64,000 nt of DNA from Sphingobium sp. Ant17 (GCF_000588875.1 NZ_JEMV01000002.1:166233-230232); one strand, 5' to 3'; numbered from the stretch's first letter, positions 37,528 through 47,874 are shown. Program-made: numbers and translations. The notes: generated by a model from the sequence alone, not told the origin.

Positions 37528-39438
37528 ATGTCGCTAACCCCCGCCTTCCTCGACGAACTGCGCATGCGTACGTCGCTGTCCACGCTCATCGGCCGCACCA
37601 TCAAGGTGCAGAAGGCCGGGCGCGAGTATAAGGCCTGCTGTCCGTTCCATAACGAAAAGACGCCCAGTTTCACGATCAACGATGAAAAGGGCTTCTACCA
37701 TTGTTTCGGCTGCGGGGCGCATGGCGATGCGATCCGCTGGATGACCGACCAGCGCGGCCTGCCCTTCATGGAGGCGGTGAAGGAACTGGCGCAGGCGGCA
37801 GGGATGGATGTGCCCGCGCCCGATCCGCGCGCCGCCAAACGCGCCGAAGCGGCCAAGGGCCTGCACGACGCGATGGCCGCCGCGCAGGATTTCTTCGCCG
37901 CGCAACTCGACGCGATCGAGGGGGCGGAGGCGCGCGCTTACCTCAGCAAGCGCGGCATCAGCGACGCCACCCGCCGCACCTTCGGCTTTGGCTATTCGCC
38001 CGACAGTCGCGGGCGGCTGCGCACCGCGCTCAAGGACTTCGGCGATCCGATGCTGGTCGAAGCGGGACTGCTGATCGATCCAGACGCCGCCGAACCAGTC
38101 AGCGACCGGGCCAAGAAGCGAGATCCCTATGACCGGTTCCGGGGTCGCCTCATGCTGCCGATCCGCGACATTCGCGGGCGGACGATCGCCTTTGGCGGAC
38201 GGATTTTGGGTCAGGGCGAGCCTAAATATCTCAACTCCCCCGACACCCCGCTGTTCGACAAGGGCCGCACCCTCTACAATATCGACCGCGCCTCCCCCGC
38301 CAGCCGCCAGACGGGCCGGGTGATAGTGGTCGAAGGCTATATGGACGTGATCGCGCTGGCGCAGGCGGGGTTCGGCGATGCCGTCGCGCCGCTCGGCACG
38401 GCACTGACCGAGCATCAGATCGAACGGCTGTGGAAGATGGTGGAGGTGCCGATCCTCTGTTTCGATGGCGATTCGGCGGGGCAGAAGGCGGCGATCCGCG
38501 CCGCCACCCGCGCTCTGCCGCTGCTGCGTCCCGGCCACAGCCTCGCCTTCGCCACCCTGCCCCAGGGTCAGGACCCTGACGACCTGCTGCGCGCCAGCGG
38601 CCCGGCGGCGATGGACGCCGTGCTGGACGCCGCGCAGCCGCTGGTGGAGCGCCTGTGGAGTCATGAGCAGACCATCGCCCCGCTCGACACGCCCGAACAG
38701 AAGGCCGCGCTCAAGCAGCGGCTCCGCGTCATTACCGACGCGATCGCGCATCCCGATGTCCGCGCCCATTATGCCCACGCCTTTCGCGAGCGTTATGACG
38801 CGCTCTTCTTCGCCCGCCCCGCCTTCACCCCCACAGCGCGTGGCCCCGGCGGTGGCGGCGGCAATAGCGCTGCCCGCTGGCAACGCGACAAGCGCGGCAA
38901 CTGGAAAGCGCCGATCGGCCCGGCGGGCTATGAGGTCCGCGCCATCGGGGCCAGCGGCATGGAACAGCGGCTTTTGCGCGCAATTCTGGCCGGGTTGCTG
39001 CGCCATCCCGACCAGATCGCGCTCCATCGCGAGACGCTGGCGGGCCTGCCGATCGGCGATCCCATCCTCGCCCGGCTGGCCGATTCGATGATTAGTGCGT
39101 CGCTACGCAAAGAAACTGTTGAAACACAGGGCCTCCTTACCATATTGGAGCCAGGTGAAGTGTATAATATGGCTAAAGGGATGCTCCGGGCCGACACGTT
39201 CACACTCACCCCTCACAAGATGACCGCTGACCCGGATCGCCTTGCGCGCGATCTGGAGGAGGCCATTCGGGTGATGGCGCAGGGACCGGAGCTTGAGGCG
39301 GCGCTGGCGGAAGCGACACGGCGGTTCAAGAGCGACGTCAGCGAGGACAATCTCGCTGAGCAACAGCGCTTGCTGGCGCTCAAGGCCGACCATGACCGTC
39401 GATTGGCGGAACTGGCGCAGCCCGAAGACATTGTTTGA
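37528..39438 (+). CDS. dnaG: DNA primase
   Basis: Synthesises RNA primers at the replication fork. The N-terminal zinc-binding domain has CCPFHNEKTPSF and GFYHCFGCGAHGD. The TOPRIM core has VIVVEGYMDVIAL and FDGDSAGQKAA. The C-terminal helicase-binding region includes MEQRLLRAILAGLL. 636 residues, normal. A short stretch from about 39095 to 39210 is less GC-rich than the rest. Followed by rpoD after 112 bp. Confidence 0.97.
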   Translation: MSLTPAFLDELRMRTSLSTLIGRTIKVQKAGREYKACCPFHNEKTPSFTINDEKGFYHCFGCGAHGDAIRWMTDQRGLPFMEAVKELAQAAGMDVPAPDPRAAKRAEAAKGLHDAMAAAQDFFAAQLDAIEGAEARAYLSKRGISDATRRTFGFGYSPDSRGRLRTALKDFGDPMLVEAGLLIDPDAAEPVSDRAKKRDPYDRFRGRLMLPIRDIRGRTIAFGGRILGQGEPKYLNSPDTPLFDKGRTLYNIDRASPASRQTGRVIVVEGYMDVIALAQAGFGDAVAPLGTALTEHQIERLWKMVEVPILCFDGDSAGQKAAIRAATRALPLLRPGHSLAFATLPQGQDPDDLLRASGPAAMDAVLDAAQPLVERLWSHEQTIAPLDTPEQKAALKQRLRVITDAIAHPDVRAHYAHAFRERYDALFFARPAFTPTARGPGGGGGNSAARWQRDKRGNWKAPIGPAGYEVRAIGASGMEQRLLRAILAGLLRHPDQIALHRETLAGLPIGDPILARLADSMISASLRKETVETQGLLTILEPGEVYNMAKGMLRADTFTLTPHKMTADPDRLARDLEEAIRVMAQGPELEAALAEATRRFKSDVSEDNLAEQQRLLALKADHDRRLAELAQPEDIV

Positions 39439-39511
39439 CCAGGTCGTTCCTTCGCGGAGCGACAGGGTTTGAACGGAACGTCCCTTTGGCGGACGATGCA
39501 TTGGAATTGAT

Positions 39512-39531
39512 CGCTCCCGCCAGAGGGAGCG
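39512..39531 (+). promoter_or_regulatory. Hairpin in the rpoD leader
   Basis: CGCTCCC (39512-39518) and GGGAGCG (39525-39531) form a 7-bp perfect stem with a 6-nt loop, 19 bp before the rpoD start codon, with GGCGGAG directly after it. No T-tract, so not a terminator; it could affect ribosome access. Confidence 0.4.
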
Positions 39532-39550
39532 GCGGAGTTAAGGCGAATAG

Positions 39551-41608
39551 ATGGCGACCAAGGCGAACAGCAAGAATGCGGCGGGTGCAGGCGATGGTGG
39601 GGATGAAGGTGGCGATGCGCCCCTGCTCGACCTCAACGAAGCCTCGGTCAAGAAGCTGCTCGCCCGCGCCAAAAAGCGTGGCTACATCACCTATGACGAG
39701 TTGAACAACGCCCTGCCGCAGGACCAGATGTCCTCCGAGCAGATCGAGGATGTCATGTCCGCGCTCAACGACATGGGCGTCAACATCGTCGAAAATGAAG
39801 AAGCCAGCGAGGATGGCGAGGACCAGCAGCGCGAGGACGACAACGACGACGCCAATGAGGCGGCGGACGATGACGATGGCTCGCCGCGCCTGGTCACCGA
39901 GAAGAAGAAGGAAACGGTCGATCGCACCGACGATCCCGTGCGCATGTATCTGCGCGAAATGGGCGCGGTGGAACTGCTCAGCCGTGAGGGCGAAATCGCC
40001 ATCGCCAAGCGGATCGAGGCCGGCCGCGACACCATGATCCTGGGTCTGTGCGAAAGCCCGACCACCTTCAACGCGATCATCGAATGGTCGACCGCGCTCA
40101 ACAATGGCGAAATGCAGCTGCGCGAGATTCTCGATCTCGACGCCATGCTCTCCAAAGACCCTGCCCCGGAAAGCCTGGAGGAAGGCGCCGAGGATGATGA
40201 TGGCGAGATCAGCGAGAAGACCGCTGGCCCCAGCTTCAAGGAAGAAGAAGAGCCGGAGGAAGAATCCGCCGACGCCGATGAGGATGAGGAGGGCGCCGAA
40301 CGCCGCCCCCGCCGCGTCGAAGAGGAAGAGGAGGAGGACAACACCCTCTCCCTTGCGCAGATGGAAGAAACGCTCAAGCCGATTGCGCTGGAGAAGTTCG
40401 CGACCATCACGGAAATCTTCCGTGCCTTTTCGGCCATTCAATCGTCGCGCATGCTGGCCATGGGCACCGGCGAAGTGCTGAGCCAGAAGGATGAGGATGA
40501 TTATCAGGAACTGCGCGAAAGCCTGACCGCGCAGGTCGAGAGCGTCCAGTTCCATCAGCAGAAGATCGAATATCTGGTCGATCAGCTTTATGCCTACAAC
40601 CGCCGCCTGACCGCGCTGGGCGGGCAGATGCTGCGTCTGGCCGAACGGCACAAGGTCAGCCGCAAGGATTTCCTCGACCGCTACGTCAATTTCGAACTGG
40701 ACGACGCCTGGCTCGACCGGGTCAGCGGCATCGACAAGAAATGGGCCGCCTTCGCCGCCGCCGAAGCGCGCGCGGTCGAACGCATCCGCAACGAAGTCAG
40801 CGAAATCGCGCAGGCGACCGGCATGTCACTGGGCGAATTCCGCCGCATCGTCAACATGGTGCAAAAGGGCGAGCGCGAAGCGCGCATCGCCAAGAAGGAA
40901 ATGGTCGAAGCCAATCTGCGCCTCGTCATCTCCATCGCCAAGAAATACACCAATCGCGGTCTGCAATTCCTGGATCTTATTCAGGAAGGCAATATCGGCC
41001 TGATGAAGGCGGTCGATAAGTTCGAATATCGCCGCGGCTACAAGTTCAGCACCTATGCGACCTGGTGGATCCGGCAGGCGATCACCCGCTCGATCGCGGA
41101 TCAGGCGCGGACCATTCGCATCCCGGTGCATATGATCGAAACGATCAACAAGCTGGTGCGCACCAGCCGCCAGTTCCTGCATGAGCAGGGCCGCGAACCG
41201 ACCCCGGAGGAGATGGCCGAGCGCCTCTCCATGCCGCTGGAGAAGGTCCGCAAGGTGATGAAGATCGCCAAGGAGCCGATCAGCCTCGAAACGCCGATCG
41301 GCGACGAGGAAGACAGCCACCTGGGCGATTTCATCGAGGACAAGAATGCCATCATCCCGGTGGATGCCGCGATCCAGGCGAACCTCAAGGAAACGGTTAC
41401 CCGCGTCCTCGCCAGCCTGACGCCCCGCGAAGAGCGCGTGTTGCGCATGCGTTTCGGTATCGGCATGAACACTGATCATACGCTGGAGGAAGTCGGCCAG
41501 CAGTTCAGCGTGACCCGCGAACGCATCCGTCAGATCGAGGCGAAAGCGCTGCGCAAGCTCAAACATCCCTCGCGCAGCCGCAAGATGCGCAGCTTTCTCG
41601 ACCAATAA
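39551..41608 (+). CDS. rpoD: RNA polymerase primary sigma factor RpoD
   Basis: Housekeeping sigma-70 of 685 residues. Region 1.1 is at the N-terminus, with region 1.2 at [20 protein letters not shown], then an acidic non-conserved insert around residues 200-270. Region 2 ([20 protein letters not shown]), region 3 and region 4.2 with its helix-turn-helix ([20 protein letters not shown]) follow. Usual gene order after dnaG. Ends with an intrinsic terminator. Confidence 0.98.
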   Translation: MATKANSKNAAGAGDGGDEGGDAPLLDLNEASVKKLLARAKKRGYITYDELNNALPQDQMSSEQIEDVMSALNDMGVNIVENEEASEDGEDQQREDDNDDANEAADDDDGSPRLVTEKKKETVDRTDDPVRMYLREMGAVELLSREGEIAIAKRIEAGRDTMILGLCESPTTFNAIIEWSTALNNGEMQLREILDLDAMLSKDPAPESLEEGAEDDDGEISEKTAGPSFKEEEEPEEESADADEDEEGAERRPRRVEEEEEEDNTLSLAQMEETLKPIALEKFATITEIFRAFSAIQSSRMLAMGTGEVLSQKDEDDYQELRESLTAQVESVQFHQQKIEYLVDQLYAYNRRLTALGGQMLRLAERHKVSRKDFLDRYVNFELDDAWLDRVSGIDKKWAAFAAAEARAVERIRNEVSEIAQATGMSLGEFRRIVNMVQKGEREARIAKKEMVEANLRLVISIAKKYTNRGLQFLDLIQEGNIGLMKAVDKFEYRRGYKFSTYATWWIRQAITRSIADQARTIRIPVHMIETINKLVRTSRQFLHEQGREPTPEEMAERLSMPLEKVRKVMKIAKEPISLETPIGDEEDSHLGDFIEDKNAIIPVDAAIQANLKETVTRVLASLTPREERVLRMRFGIGMNTDHTLEEVGQQFSVTRERIRQIEAKALRKLKHPSRSRKMRSFLDQ

Positions 41609-41636
41609 AACCTCGCTTTCCGGCGATATGATAAAG

Positions 41637-41661
41637 GGCGGCCTCCGGGTCGCCTTTTTTT
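41637..41661 (+). terminator. Intrinsic terminator after rpoD
   Basis: A 7-bp stem (GGCGGCC 41637-41643 with GGTCGCC 41648-41654, one G-U pair) and 4-nt loop are followed by seven Ts (41655-41661). Lies 28 bp after the stop. Confidence 0.85.
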
Positions 41662-41749
41662 ATGACGGCGTAAACGGGTCCTTTACCCCCTGTTGCTTAA
41701 CCTGCGTTACGAAGCCCGTCGGCGGATCGGGCAAGACAGGAATCACGGC

Positions 41750-42430
41750 ATGAGCGAAGCGGCACCGCGCTACCAATTTGGCGATATCGCGCGGATATTG
41801 GAGGCATTGGTTGCTGCCGATGGCACCGCAGCCCATAGCTATGCCTTGCGCGCCGGCACCGGTGTGGTCCGCGACACACTGCTCTCGCTTGGCGATCTGG
41901 CGGACGCCGCTTATTATCTTTGCCTGCTCCATGGCCGCCATCCCGGCGTCATCGATCATGCCGCCACCCGCTCTGCCGACAATGCCGCGCGCAACTGGCT
42001 GATCGAAGCCGCCGACGCCTTCGCTGCGGAGCGCGCCTATATTACCCAGGTCACCGTTGCCGCCGGCCCCGTGCCCAGCACCGCTGGCCAGGCCGATTGC
42101 GAAACCGCCGTCAGCCAGCAACGCCATGCGATCGACATGCTCGCCCAGTCCGACCGGCGCGGCTGTGCCATGGGTGCGGCGATGGCGCTGGTGCTGGACT
42201 GGCGCGCGGTGCGTCATGTGCTCGACATTGCTGCATTGCGCGCGGGCATCGAGCCCCATGCCTGCACTCTGCCCGACCGCGCCACCACGCTGGACGTCGC
42301 CCGCGCGATCGGCGGTGACGATGGTGTCGACCGCGCCATCCAGTTCGGCGCGCGGCAGTTGCTCAACCAACATCGCGGCCTGTGGGACTTGCTTGCCGCC
42401 CGCGCCGACGTCCGCACGCGCCAGGGCTGA
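41750..42430 (+). CDS. Conserved hypothetical helical protein
   Basis: A 226-residue, mostly helical protein without signal peptide or membrane segment. Visible features are a pair of histidine-containing helices (YYLCLLHGRHPGVIDHAA) and QQRHAIDMLAQSDRRG with an Ala-rich helix after it. I recognise no family. ATG 41750 is preferred over a start at 41693 because the region before it has no coding character. Independent unit after the rpoD terminator. Confidence 0.7.
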   Translation: MSEAAPRYQFGDIARILEALVAADGTAAHSYALRAGTGVVRDTLLSLGDLADAAYYLCLLHGRHPGVIDHAATRSADNAARNWLIEAADAFAAERAYITQVTVAAGPVPSTAGQADCETAVSQQRHAIDMLAQSDRRGCAMGAAMALVLDWRAVRHVLDIAALRAGIEPHACTLPDRATTLDVARAIGGDDGVDRAIQFGARQLLNQHRGLWDLLAARADVRTRQG

Positions 42431-42515
42431 TCGATAGGTAATATCCACGCGGCTTGCGCCCGCGTGCCGCTTTGCCTAGTCCAGACGGAGGCACAGGCGA
42501 AGCGGACGGGAACAT

Positions 42516-43361
42516 ATGCGTTTTGAAGGCACCAGCGATTATGTCGCCACCGACGATCTAAAGGTCGCCGTCAACGCCGCCGTGCTGCTCCGCCGCCCGT
42601 TGCTGGTGAAGGGGGAACCTGGCACCGGCAAGACCGTGCTAGCGCAGGAGATCGCGACCGCGCTCGGCGCACCGCTGATCGAATGGAACGTCAAATCGAC
42701 GACCAAGGCGCATCAGGGCCTCTATGAGTATGACGCCGTCGCCCGCCTGCGCGATGGCCAACTCGGCGACCCACGCGTCCACGAAATCTCTAATTACATC
42801 CGCAAGGGCAAATTGTGGGAGGCTTTCACGTCCCCTACCCTCCCCGTGCTGCTGATCGACGAGATCGACAAGGCCGACATCGAATTCCCCAACGACCTGT
42901 TGCAGGAACTCGATCGCATGGCCTTCCACGTCTATGAAACTGGCGAGACGATCGCGGCCGCCGACCGGCCCGTGGTCATCATCACCTCGAATAATGAGAA
43001 GGAACTGCCCGACGCTTTCCTGCGCCGCTGCTTCTTCCATTATATCAAATTCCCCGATCGTCAGACGATGCAGGCGATCGTCGACGTCCATTTCCCCGGC
43101 ATCCAGAAAATCCTGGTCGGCAAGGCGATGGATATTTTCTACGAGATTCGCGACGTCCCGGGCCTCAAGAAAAAGCCTTCGACCAGCGAATTGCTCGACT
43201 GGCTCAAACTCCTGCTGAACGAAGATATGCCGCTCGACGTCCTGCAGAATAGCGACCCGACCAAAGCCATTCCCCCGCTTCACGGCGCGCTGCTCAAGAA
43301 TGAGCAGGATGTGATGCTGTTCGAGCGCCTTGCCTTCATGGCCCGGCGACAAGGTCGGTAA
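42516..43361 (+). CDS. MoxR-family AAA+ ATPase
   Basis: A 281-residue chaperone-type ATPase. Walker A GEPGTGKT is at residues 33-40, Walker B at PVLLIDEIDKAD, sensor-1 at VVIITSNNEKELPDAFLRRC, and MoxR-type pore motifs near EWNVKSTTKAHQGLYEYD. Such proteins usually work with a vWA-domain partner (CoxE-like) encoded next door to insert metal cofactors or mature complexes. No such gene follows here. Confidence 0.92.
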   Translation: MRFEGTSDYVATDDLKVAVNAAVLLRRPLLVKGEPGTGKTVLAQEIATALGAPLIEWNVKSTTKAHQGLYEYDAVARLRDGQLGDPRVHEISNYIRKGKLWEAFTSPTLPVLLIDEIDKADIEFPNDLLQELDRMAFHVYETGETIAAADRPVVIITSNNEKELPDAFLRRCFFHYIKFPDRQTMQAIVDVHFPGIQKILVGKAMDIFYEIRDVPGLKKKPSTSELLDWLKLLLNEDMPLDVLQNSDPTKAIPPLHGALLKNEQDVMLFERLAFMARRQGR

Positions 43362-43483
43362 GGGCTCAACTCAACGCAGCTCTCTTCAATTCCCTCACGA
43401 ATCCCCTTGCGCCTGCGCGCATTGTCTGTAGCCTTCCTGTAACTATTCAACGCCGCGCCAAGACGGTCTGGATCAGGAGACGG

Positions 43484-44524
43484 ATGCCAATGCCCAAGCG
43501 CCCCCTTTTTCTAGCAGCCGCCGTCCTCTCTCTGGCTGCACCCTTCGTCGCGCAGGCCGCAGATGCGCCCGAAGCCTGGACGCCGACCGACAGTAGCATC
43601 CGCGCGACTGCCGCGGGGATCAGCCTGCCCCACAGCATCGCCACATTGTCGCTCACCAAAAGTGGTGAAGCCTCGAACGGCGGCCGCGGTGTCGACAATT
43701 ATGCGCAATATGTCTCGCAGGACGGCGCGGTGCAGGCGACGCTCTACGTCTATCTGCCCACCTATGCCGACGCCTCGCTCGCCGCCTATATGACCGACAA
43801 GGCGGTGATGGAGCGTTTCGGCCCCAAGACCCGCCGCACCGCCTATGCCAGCGCGCCCGTGGCAGGGCACACGGATGGCGCGATCCGCGCCGTCTATGAA
43901 GATGCGGCCGACGGCGCGCTCACCACGGCTGCAGGTTTCGTCCATGCGGGCCGCTGGATCGTCAAGATCCGCGTCACTGGCCCCACTGATCGCCGCGCCG
44001 AAGTGCTGGCTGGGTTGGACGGCATGCTTGCGCAGATGACGCTGGATGATCCGACGTCGTTGCACGCCACCACCCCCGCCCGGTTCGACGCTTGCCCGGT
44101 CGCCGCCAACAAGGACGCGCGCCTCACCCGCACGACCGAGCGCGGTGAAGCCGTTCCGCAGGACGTGCGCATGCCCCGCGAAGGCAAGGACGCCCTATGT
44201 GTGCGCGGCACCGTCGCCACCGCACAGGGCAGCTACGAAATGCTGCAGCAAGTGGGCCGTGACGACGGTGCGATCATCGTGCCGGTCGATGACAGCGGCA
44301 CCGTTCTTGCCTTTGACCCGGCCGACAGCGGCGCAGGCTATAAGCTGTCGATCCACATGGTCGGCCAGACCGATCTCTATGGCGTCTATGATCGCGTCCC
44401 CAGCGCCCGACAGGTCGCCGCCATTCTCGACGGCGAAGACCCCCATACGGCAAAAGCCAGTGCAACAGCGGCCTACACCGCAACCGGCGACGTTACGCTC
44501 GTACAGGCGACGCCGGCGCGCTGA
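43484..44524 (+). CDS. Exported protein of unknown function
   Basis: A 346-residue protein with a clear signal peptide (KRPLFLAAAVLSLAAPFVAQ, cleavage after AQAAD). The mature part has no motif I recognise; it contains two cysteines (FDACPV, ALCVRG) that could form a disulfide, and a tail ending in Ala/Thr-rich sequence. ATG 43484 is the first in frame and precedes MPKRP. Not obviously linked to the MoxR gene 122 bp upstream. Confidence 0.72.
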   Translation: MPMPKRPLFLAAAVLSLAAPFVAQAADAPEAWTPTDSSIRATAAGISLPHSIATLSLTKSGEASNGGRGVDNYAQYVSQDGAVQATLYVYLPTYADASLAAYMTDKAVMERFGPKTRRTAYASAPVAGHTDGAIRAVYEDAADGALTTAAGFVHAGRWIVKIRVTGPTDRRAEVLAGLDGMLAQMTLDDPTSLHATTPARFDACPVAANKDARLTRTTERGEAVPQDVRMPREGKDALCVRGTVATAQGSYEMLQQVGRDDGAIIVPVDDSGTVLAFDPADSGAGYKLSIHMVGQTDLYGVYDRVPSARQVAAILDGEDPHTAKASATAAYTATGDVTLVQATPAR

Positions 44525-44780
44525 TCCCGTTATCGTCGAGCGCTATCGATGGTGGGGGCGAGCGGATGGTTGTGCCCCGCAGCAGATCGGGCAAAGCATC
44601 TCGCCACCCGATCGATTTTCTTTCGACAACGCTTTGCCGAATGCTCCGCTGCGTCGAAGACGACGGAGCCGCACCCGATGAAGAGATCAGATTTTCAGCA
44701 GTTTCTACGCCTGTGGCCGATGCGCGCGATGAGCTACAGAAGCCGATATTTCACGAACCAATCCAAGGTCTGGAAATATT

Positions 44781-44856
44781 TGGTGGGCCCGGCAGGAATC
44801 GAACCCGCAACCTAGCCGTTATGAGCGGCCAGCTCTAACCGTTGAGCTACAGGCCC
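44781..44856 (-). tRNA. tRNA-Ile2 (anticodon CAT)
   Basis: On the minus strand the acceptor GGGCCTG pairs with CGGGCCC (one G-U), discriminator A, and CCA is encoded. The D arm is GCTC/GAGC, the anticodon stem GGCCG/CGGCT has loop CTCATAA, and the T arm GCGGG/CCTGC has loop TTCGATT. CAT could be Met or Ile2; the acceptor and body are unlike initiator or elongator tRNA-Met and fit tRNA-Ile2, whose C34 is lysidine-modified by TilS. Identity of the amino acid is the less certain part. Confidence 0.88.
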
Positions 44857-44887
44857 CACCTGTCGATGAAAGGTGGATTAGGCAGCA

Positions 44888-45924
44888 TCAGGCGGCTTGG
44901 CAAGCCTCTGCGCGCATCGGAACTGCGGCCAGCAACTGATCCAGGCTCGCGGCGCGGACACCACGCCGCGCCAGATGGTTCAACACTGCGTCCCACCAGC
45001 CGTAAAAGGCGGTCCGATCCGCTCATCGCGGACATAGGGGGTATGACCCGGCTCCAGCGTGGGCGAATGAAAACTGAAATTCAGCAGCCGCACGCCTTCT
45101 TCCATCAGGGCGTCGATCGCCTGGATCGCTTCCTGTGCCGAAACCCCTTCAGGCGTTAGTGGGACGCGGCTAAGCATCCGCGCCCGTGCCATCGCACCTG
45201 CGAGCGGCCCCATGGTCTGGGCAGCGCGGTACAGGCGCTCTCCTGCCCCACGCAAAAGTCCGACAAAGGCCGTCGAAAGCGGCAGCTCGACCAATGTCCG
45301 GTTTGGCCCCGCCCAATAGGGCGTGAGCGGCATTCCGCAAAAATCCGGTCCATATTGGCCGCTATAATCAAACCGGCTCCGCACTGAACTGTCGAGCCGA
45401 AATCCGGCTGCCTCCAGCAGGCGCGCACTGTTGGGACCAACGCCATAGCGACCCGCTCGATAAGCGATTGGCCGTTGTCCGAATCGCTGTTCGATTCGGC
45501 GGCACAACGCCTCCAGCTTAGCCTGCTCGACCGCTTCGGGCAGAGACCCGGCATAGCTGTTGGCGGCCGTTACCTCTTCGACATGCGGCGGATTAACCCA
45601 GGGATGAAGATGCGCGCCGATGTCGGCCGCGCCGTCGTTGGCCCACTGCCCCATCATCGCGGCAGCGGCATCGCAATCGACCACGGGATAGTCGGTTACA
45701 TAAATTGGCTTCACCCCAGCGGTGACAAAATAGCCTTGTCCGCGTGCCATGCCGTCCAACGCGGTGACGCCATGGCCAGTCCGGCTGAAGGGCGCATTCC
45801 AGTCGAATTCTTCCTCGGTATCGACGAACAGCATGAAGCGCGTGCCGAAATCCGGCGACAACGCGATCCGGTCCTGCGGCGGCGGGGCAACCAGAAGATT
45901 GCCGTCGAAGGGATGAGCGCTCAT
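44888..45924 (-). CDS. WalW-like polysaccharide deacetylase-fold protein (frameshifted near C-terminus)
   Basis: Resembles WalW and polysaccharide-deacetylase family proteins: FMLFVDTEEEFDWNAPFSRT, the metal-type His pair in GAHLHPWVNPPH, AYRAGRYGVGP, and FSFHSPTLEPGHTPYVRD. In the first frame it stops at about 44980. Adding one base at about 45007 gives FYGWWDAVLNHLARRGVRAA and a normal deacetylase-type end at 44888, 345 residues in all. ATG 45924 starts the conserved part; ATG 45969 is possible. Just downstream of the kinase-like gene on the same strand. Confidence 0.78.
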
Positions 45925-45978
45925 GGCCGTCGGTTTACCGCCCAATGGTTGCGATAGGGTTTCCCCCATCCCCGAAGA

Positions 45979-47694
45979 TCAGCCGTGATCAGCCGCATCG
46001 TCGGCGATCGTGGCAGCGGGGATCGCCAGCAACAGCCGCCCCGGTTCGATTTCCAGGCTGCCCCGGCAACTCGCCGCCAGACTACGGATCAATCGCAGCG
46101 AAAAGCCGAGGCCCAGCAGCGGCCCGTCGGCCCAGTCGCCATCGGCGCTGTAACCCGGATCCAGCAACTGCGCTTCTTCCAGTCCGGTCAGGCTCGACGG
46201 CCGGTCGATCGCCAGCACGACCCGCCCTGCCCCGCCATCGGGCTGGAACCAGCAGGCCCCCGTCACCGTCTCCCCTGCCGGCGCGACCGAAATCAACGTC
46301 CGCAGCAGATGCTGCACCATCCGTTCGCCCTGGATCGGGTCGATCCGCACAGGGGGCAATGTCGGCGCAATCGCGATGTCGATGGCTGATCCGCCTGCCT
46401 GCGCCTGATCTTCGAACCGGGCTGCAACCTGCGTTACCAGCAGGTCGAGGTCCATCATCTCCGGCGCGCCCGTGCCATCACCCCGCGACACGCGCGCGGC
46501 AAGGTCGAGATCGTCGAACGCTGCGAGCAGGTGCCGCGCATCGACGGCGATCTTGCCCGCCATGTCGCGATACGCGACCCCCGCCGCGCCGAATAATTCC
46601 TGCTCGATGATTTCGGCGAAACCCAGGATCGCATTCAGGGGCGTGCGCAGTTCGTGCACCAATTGACGCAGGGAATCGGAAGAAAGACCGCTGATCGCCG
46701 AATGTTCGGGCTGGGCCGCGACTTCGTGCAGATAGGGACGCCGGGCCTGCCCACGATAACCCTGAAAGCGGCCAGAGCGCGGATCGAAAAAGGGTGTAGC
46801 CGATAGGCGCCATTCGCCCGACATCCGCCCGCCCACAATGGTGAAGCGGCCATTTTGAAAGCCACTGCGCCGGGCAAAGGCACCCGCGACATGGCCATCA
46901 GGGCCGCTGCCGCCGTCCAGCGCCACCTCGCCCAAGGACAGGCCGATGAGGGCGGCCCGCGGTCCTTGATCGACCCAAAGCAGGATGCCGGATGCGTCCG
47001 TCTCAAAAGCAAATTGGCGCGGCGCTTCGGCAACGGGCGTTTCGCCGGGTGCGGAAGCGACGCCCACCGGACGGCGCGTGCTGGTAAAATGGGCGATGCG
47101 ATCGACCAGATTGCGGATCTGGTCCTGATCCTGCGCGGGCGGTCGCAAAGGCGTGACGACCGACGGCGCTTGCGATGTAGCCGGTTCAGCTTCCATGTCC
47201 GGCGTCAGCAACATGTCTGCCTCGCCCACCATATCCCGCCGCTCGGTGGTCAGCACCAGATCGACAGAACCGAAGGCTTCCAGCGCCTGTCGCGCCAGCG
47301 GGCCGACATCCCGACGTCCGCGCAGGACACCCCGCGCGGTCGGCGTCAGTCGGGGCATCATATCCGCCCAGATCGCATCAGGCAATTGCGCACGTGCCAT
47401 CGCCGCCGCCGCTATCGCCGGGCGGTCCTTCGCGAAAAAAACCACGAGGCTAGCCGATCGCAGCCGCCGGCCCAGTTCCACCACCGTCGCGATTCGCTGC
47501 GTTTCGGATATCGTCGGCCGCAACGCTTCCAGTCGATCAAGCAATATCGTGCGATCCGATGCACCCATGACCGTGCGGTCCGCGCGATCATGCTGCGCCA
47601 ACAAATCGACACATTGGCGCCAGGACGTCACCGCACCCAGTCCCGCACGGTTGTCGGCCGCCAGCACCGTTTGCATGAGATCGTTAAAACGCAC
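45979..47694 (-). CDS. Histidine-kinase-like protein with degenerate ATPase domain
   Basis: A 571-residue soluble protein. The N-terminal 170 residues are a helical domain, followed by a Pro-rich linker and a PAS-like domain (FAFETDASGILLWVDQGPRA; GEWRLSATPFFDPRSGRFQG). The dimerisation/His domain has an intact H-box (LVHELRTPLNAILGFAEII). The ATPase-like domain lacks the usual N-box Asn pair (QHLLRTLISVAPAG) and the DxGxG G1 box (IDRPSS instead); only a G2-like GLGFSLRL remains. It may act as a phosphotransfer or scaffold protein. Probably co-transcribed with the WalW-like gene. Confidence 0.85.
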   Translation of the reverse strand: MRFNDLMQTVLAADNRAGLGAVTSWRQCVDLLAQHDRADRTVMGASDRTILLDRLEALRPTISETQRIATVVELGRRLRSASLVVFFAKDRPAIAAAAMARAQLPDAIWADMMPRLTPTARGVLRGRRDVGPLARQALEAFGSVDLVLTTERRDMVGEADMLLTPDMEAEPATSQAPSVVTPLRPPAQDQDQIRNLVDRIAHFTSTRRPVGVASAPGETPVAEAPRQFAFETDASGILLWVDQGPRAALIGLSLGEVALDGGSGPDGHVAGAFARRSGFQNGRFTIVGGRMSGEWRLSATPFFDPRSGRFQGYRGQARRPYLHEVAAQPEHSAISGLSSDSLRQLVHELRTPLNAILGFAEIIEQELFGAAGVAYRDMAGKIAVDARHLLAAFDDLDLAARVSRGDGTGAPEMMDLDLLVTQVAARFEDQAQAGGSAIDIAIAPTLPPVRIDPIQGERMVQHLLRTLISVAPAGETVTGACWFQPDGGAGRVVLAIDRPSSLTGLEEAQLLDPGYSADGDWADGPLLGLGFSLRLIRSLAASCRGSLEIEPGRLLLAIPAATIADDAADHG

Positions 47695-47874
47695 CGAAAA
47701 TCCCCATAAGCCGCGCGCCGCAGCCCGCTCGCCCTATCGTTAGGCGTTCATCGCGGCAAGGGAAAGGGGCGGCTCGGCGCGATCAAAAAGGATCGTCGCA
47801 TAGTGGGACAATTGCATTGGCCTGAAACATTATTATGATGGGTGCTTCGAACAAGACAGGAAATAAGCACAATA

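Noticed and set aside
44549..44838. Two open frames ending in GGPGRNRTRNL or VGPAGIEPAT
   Set aside because: These endings are antisense translations of the tRNA-Ile2 gene, a well-known artefact; no other coding signal.
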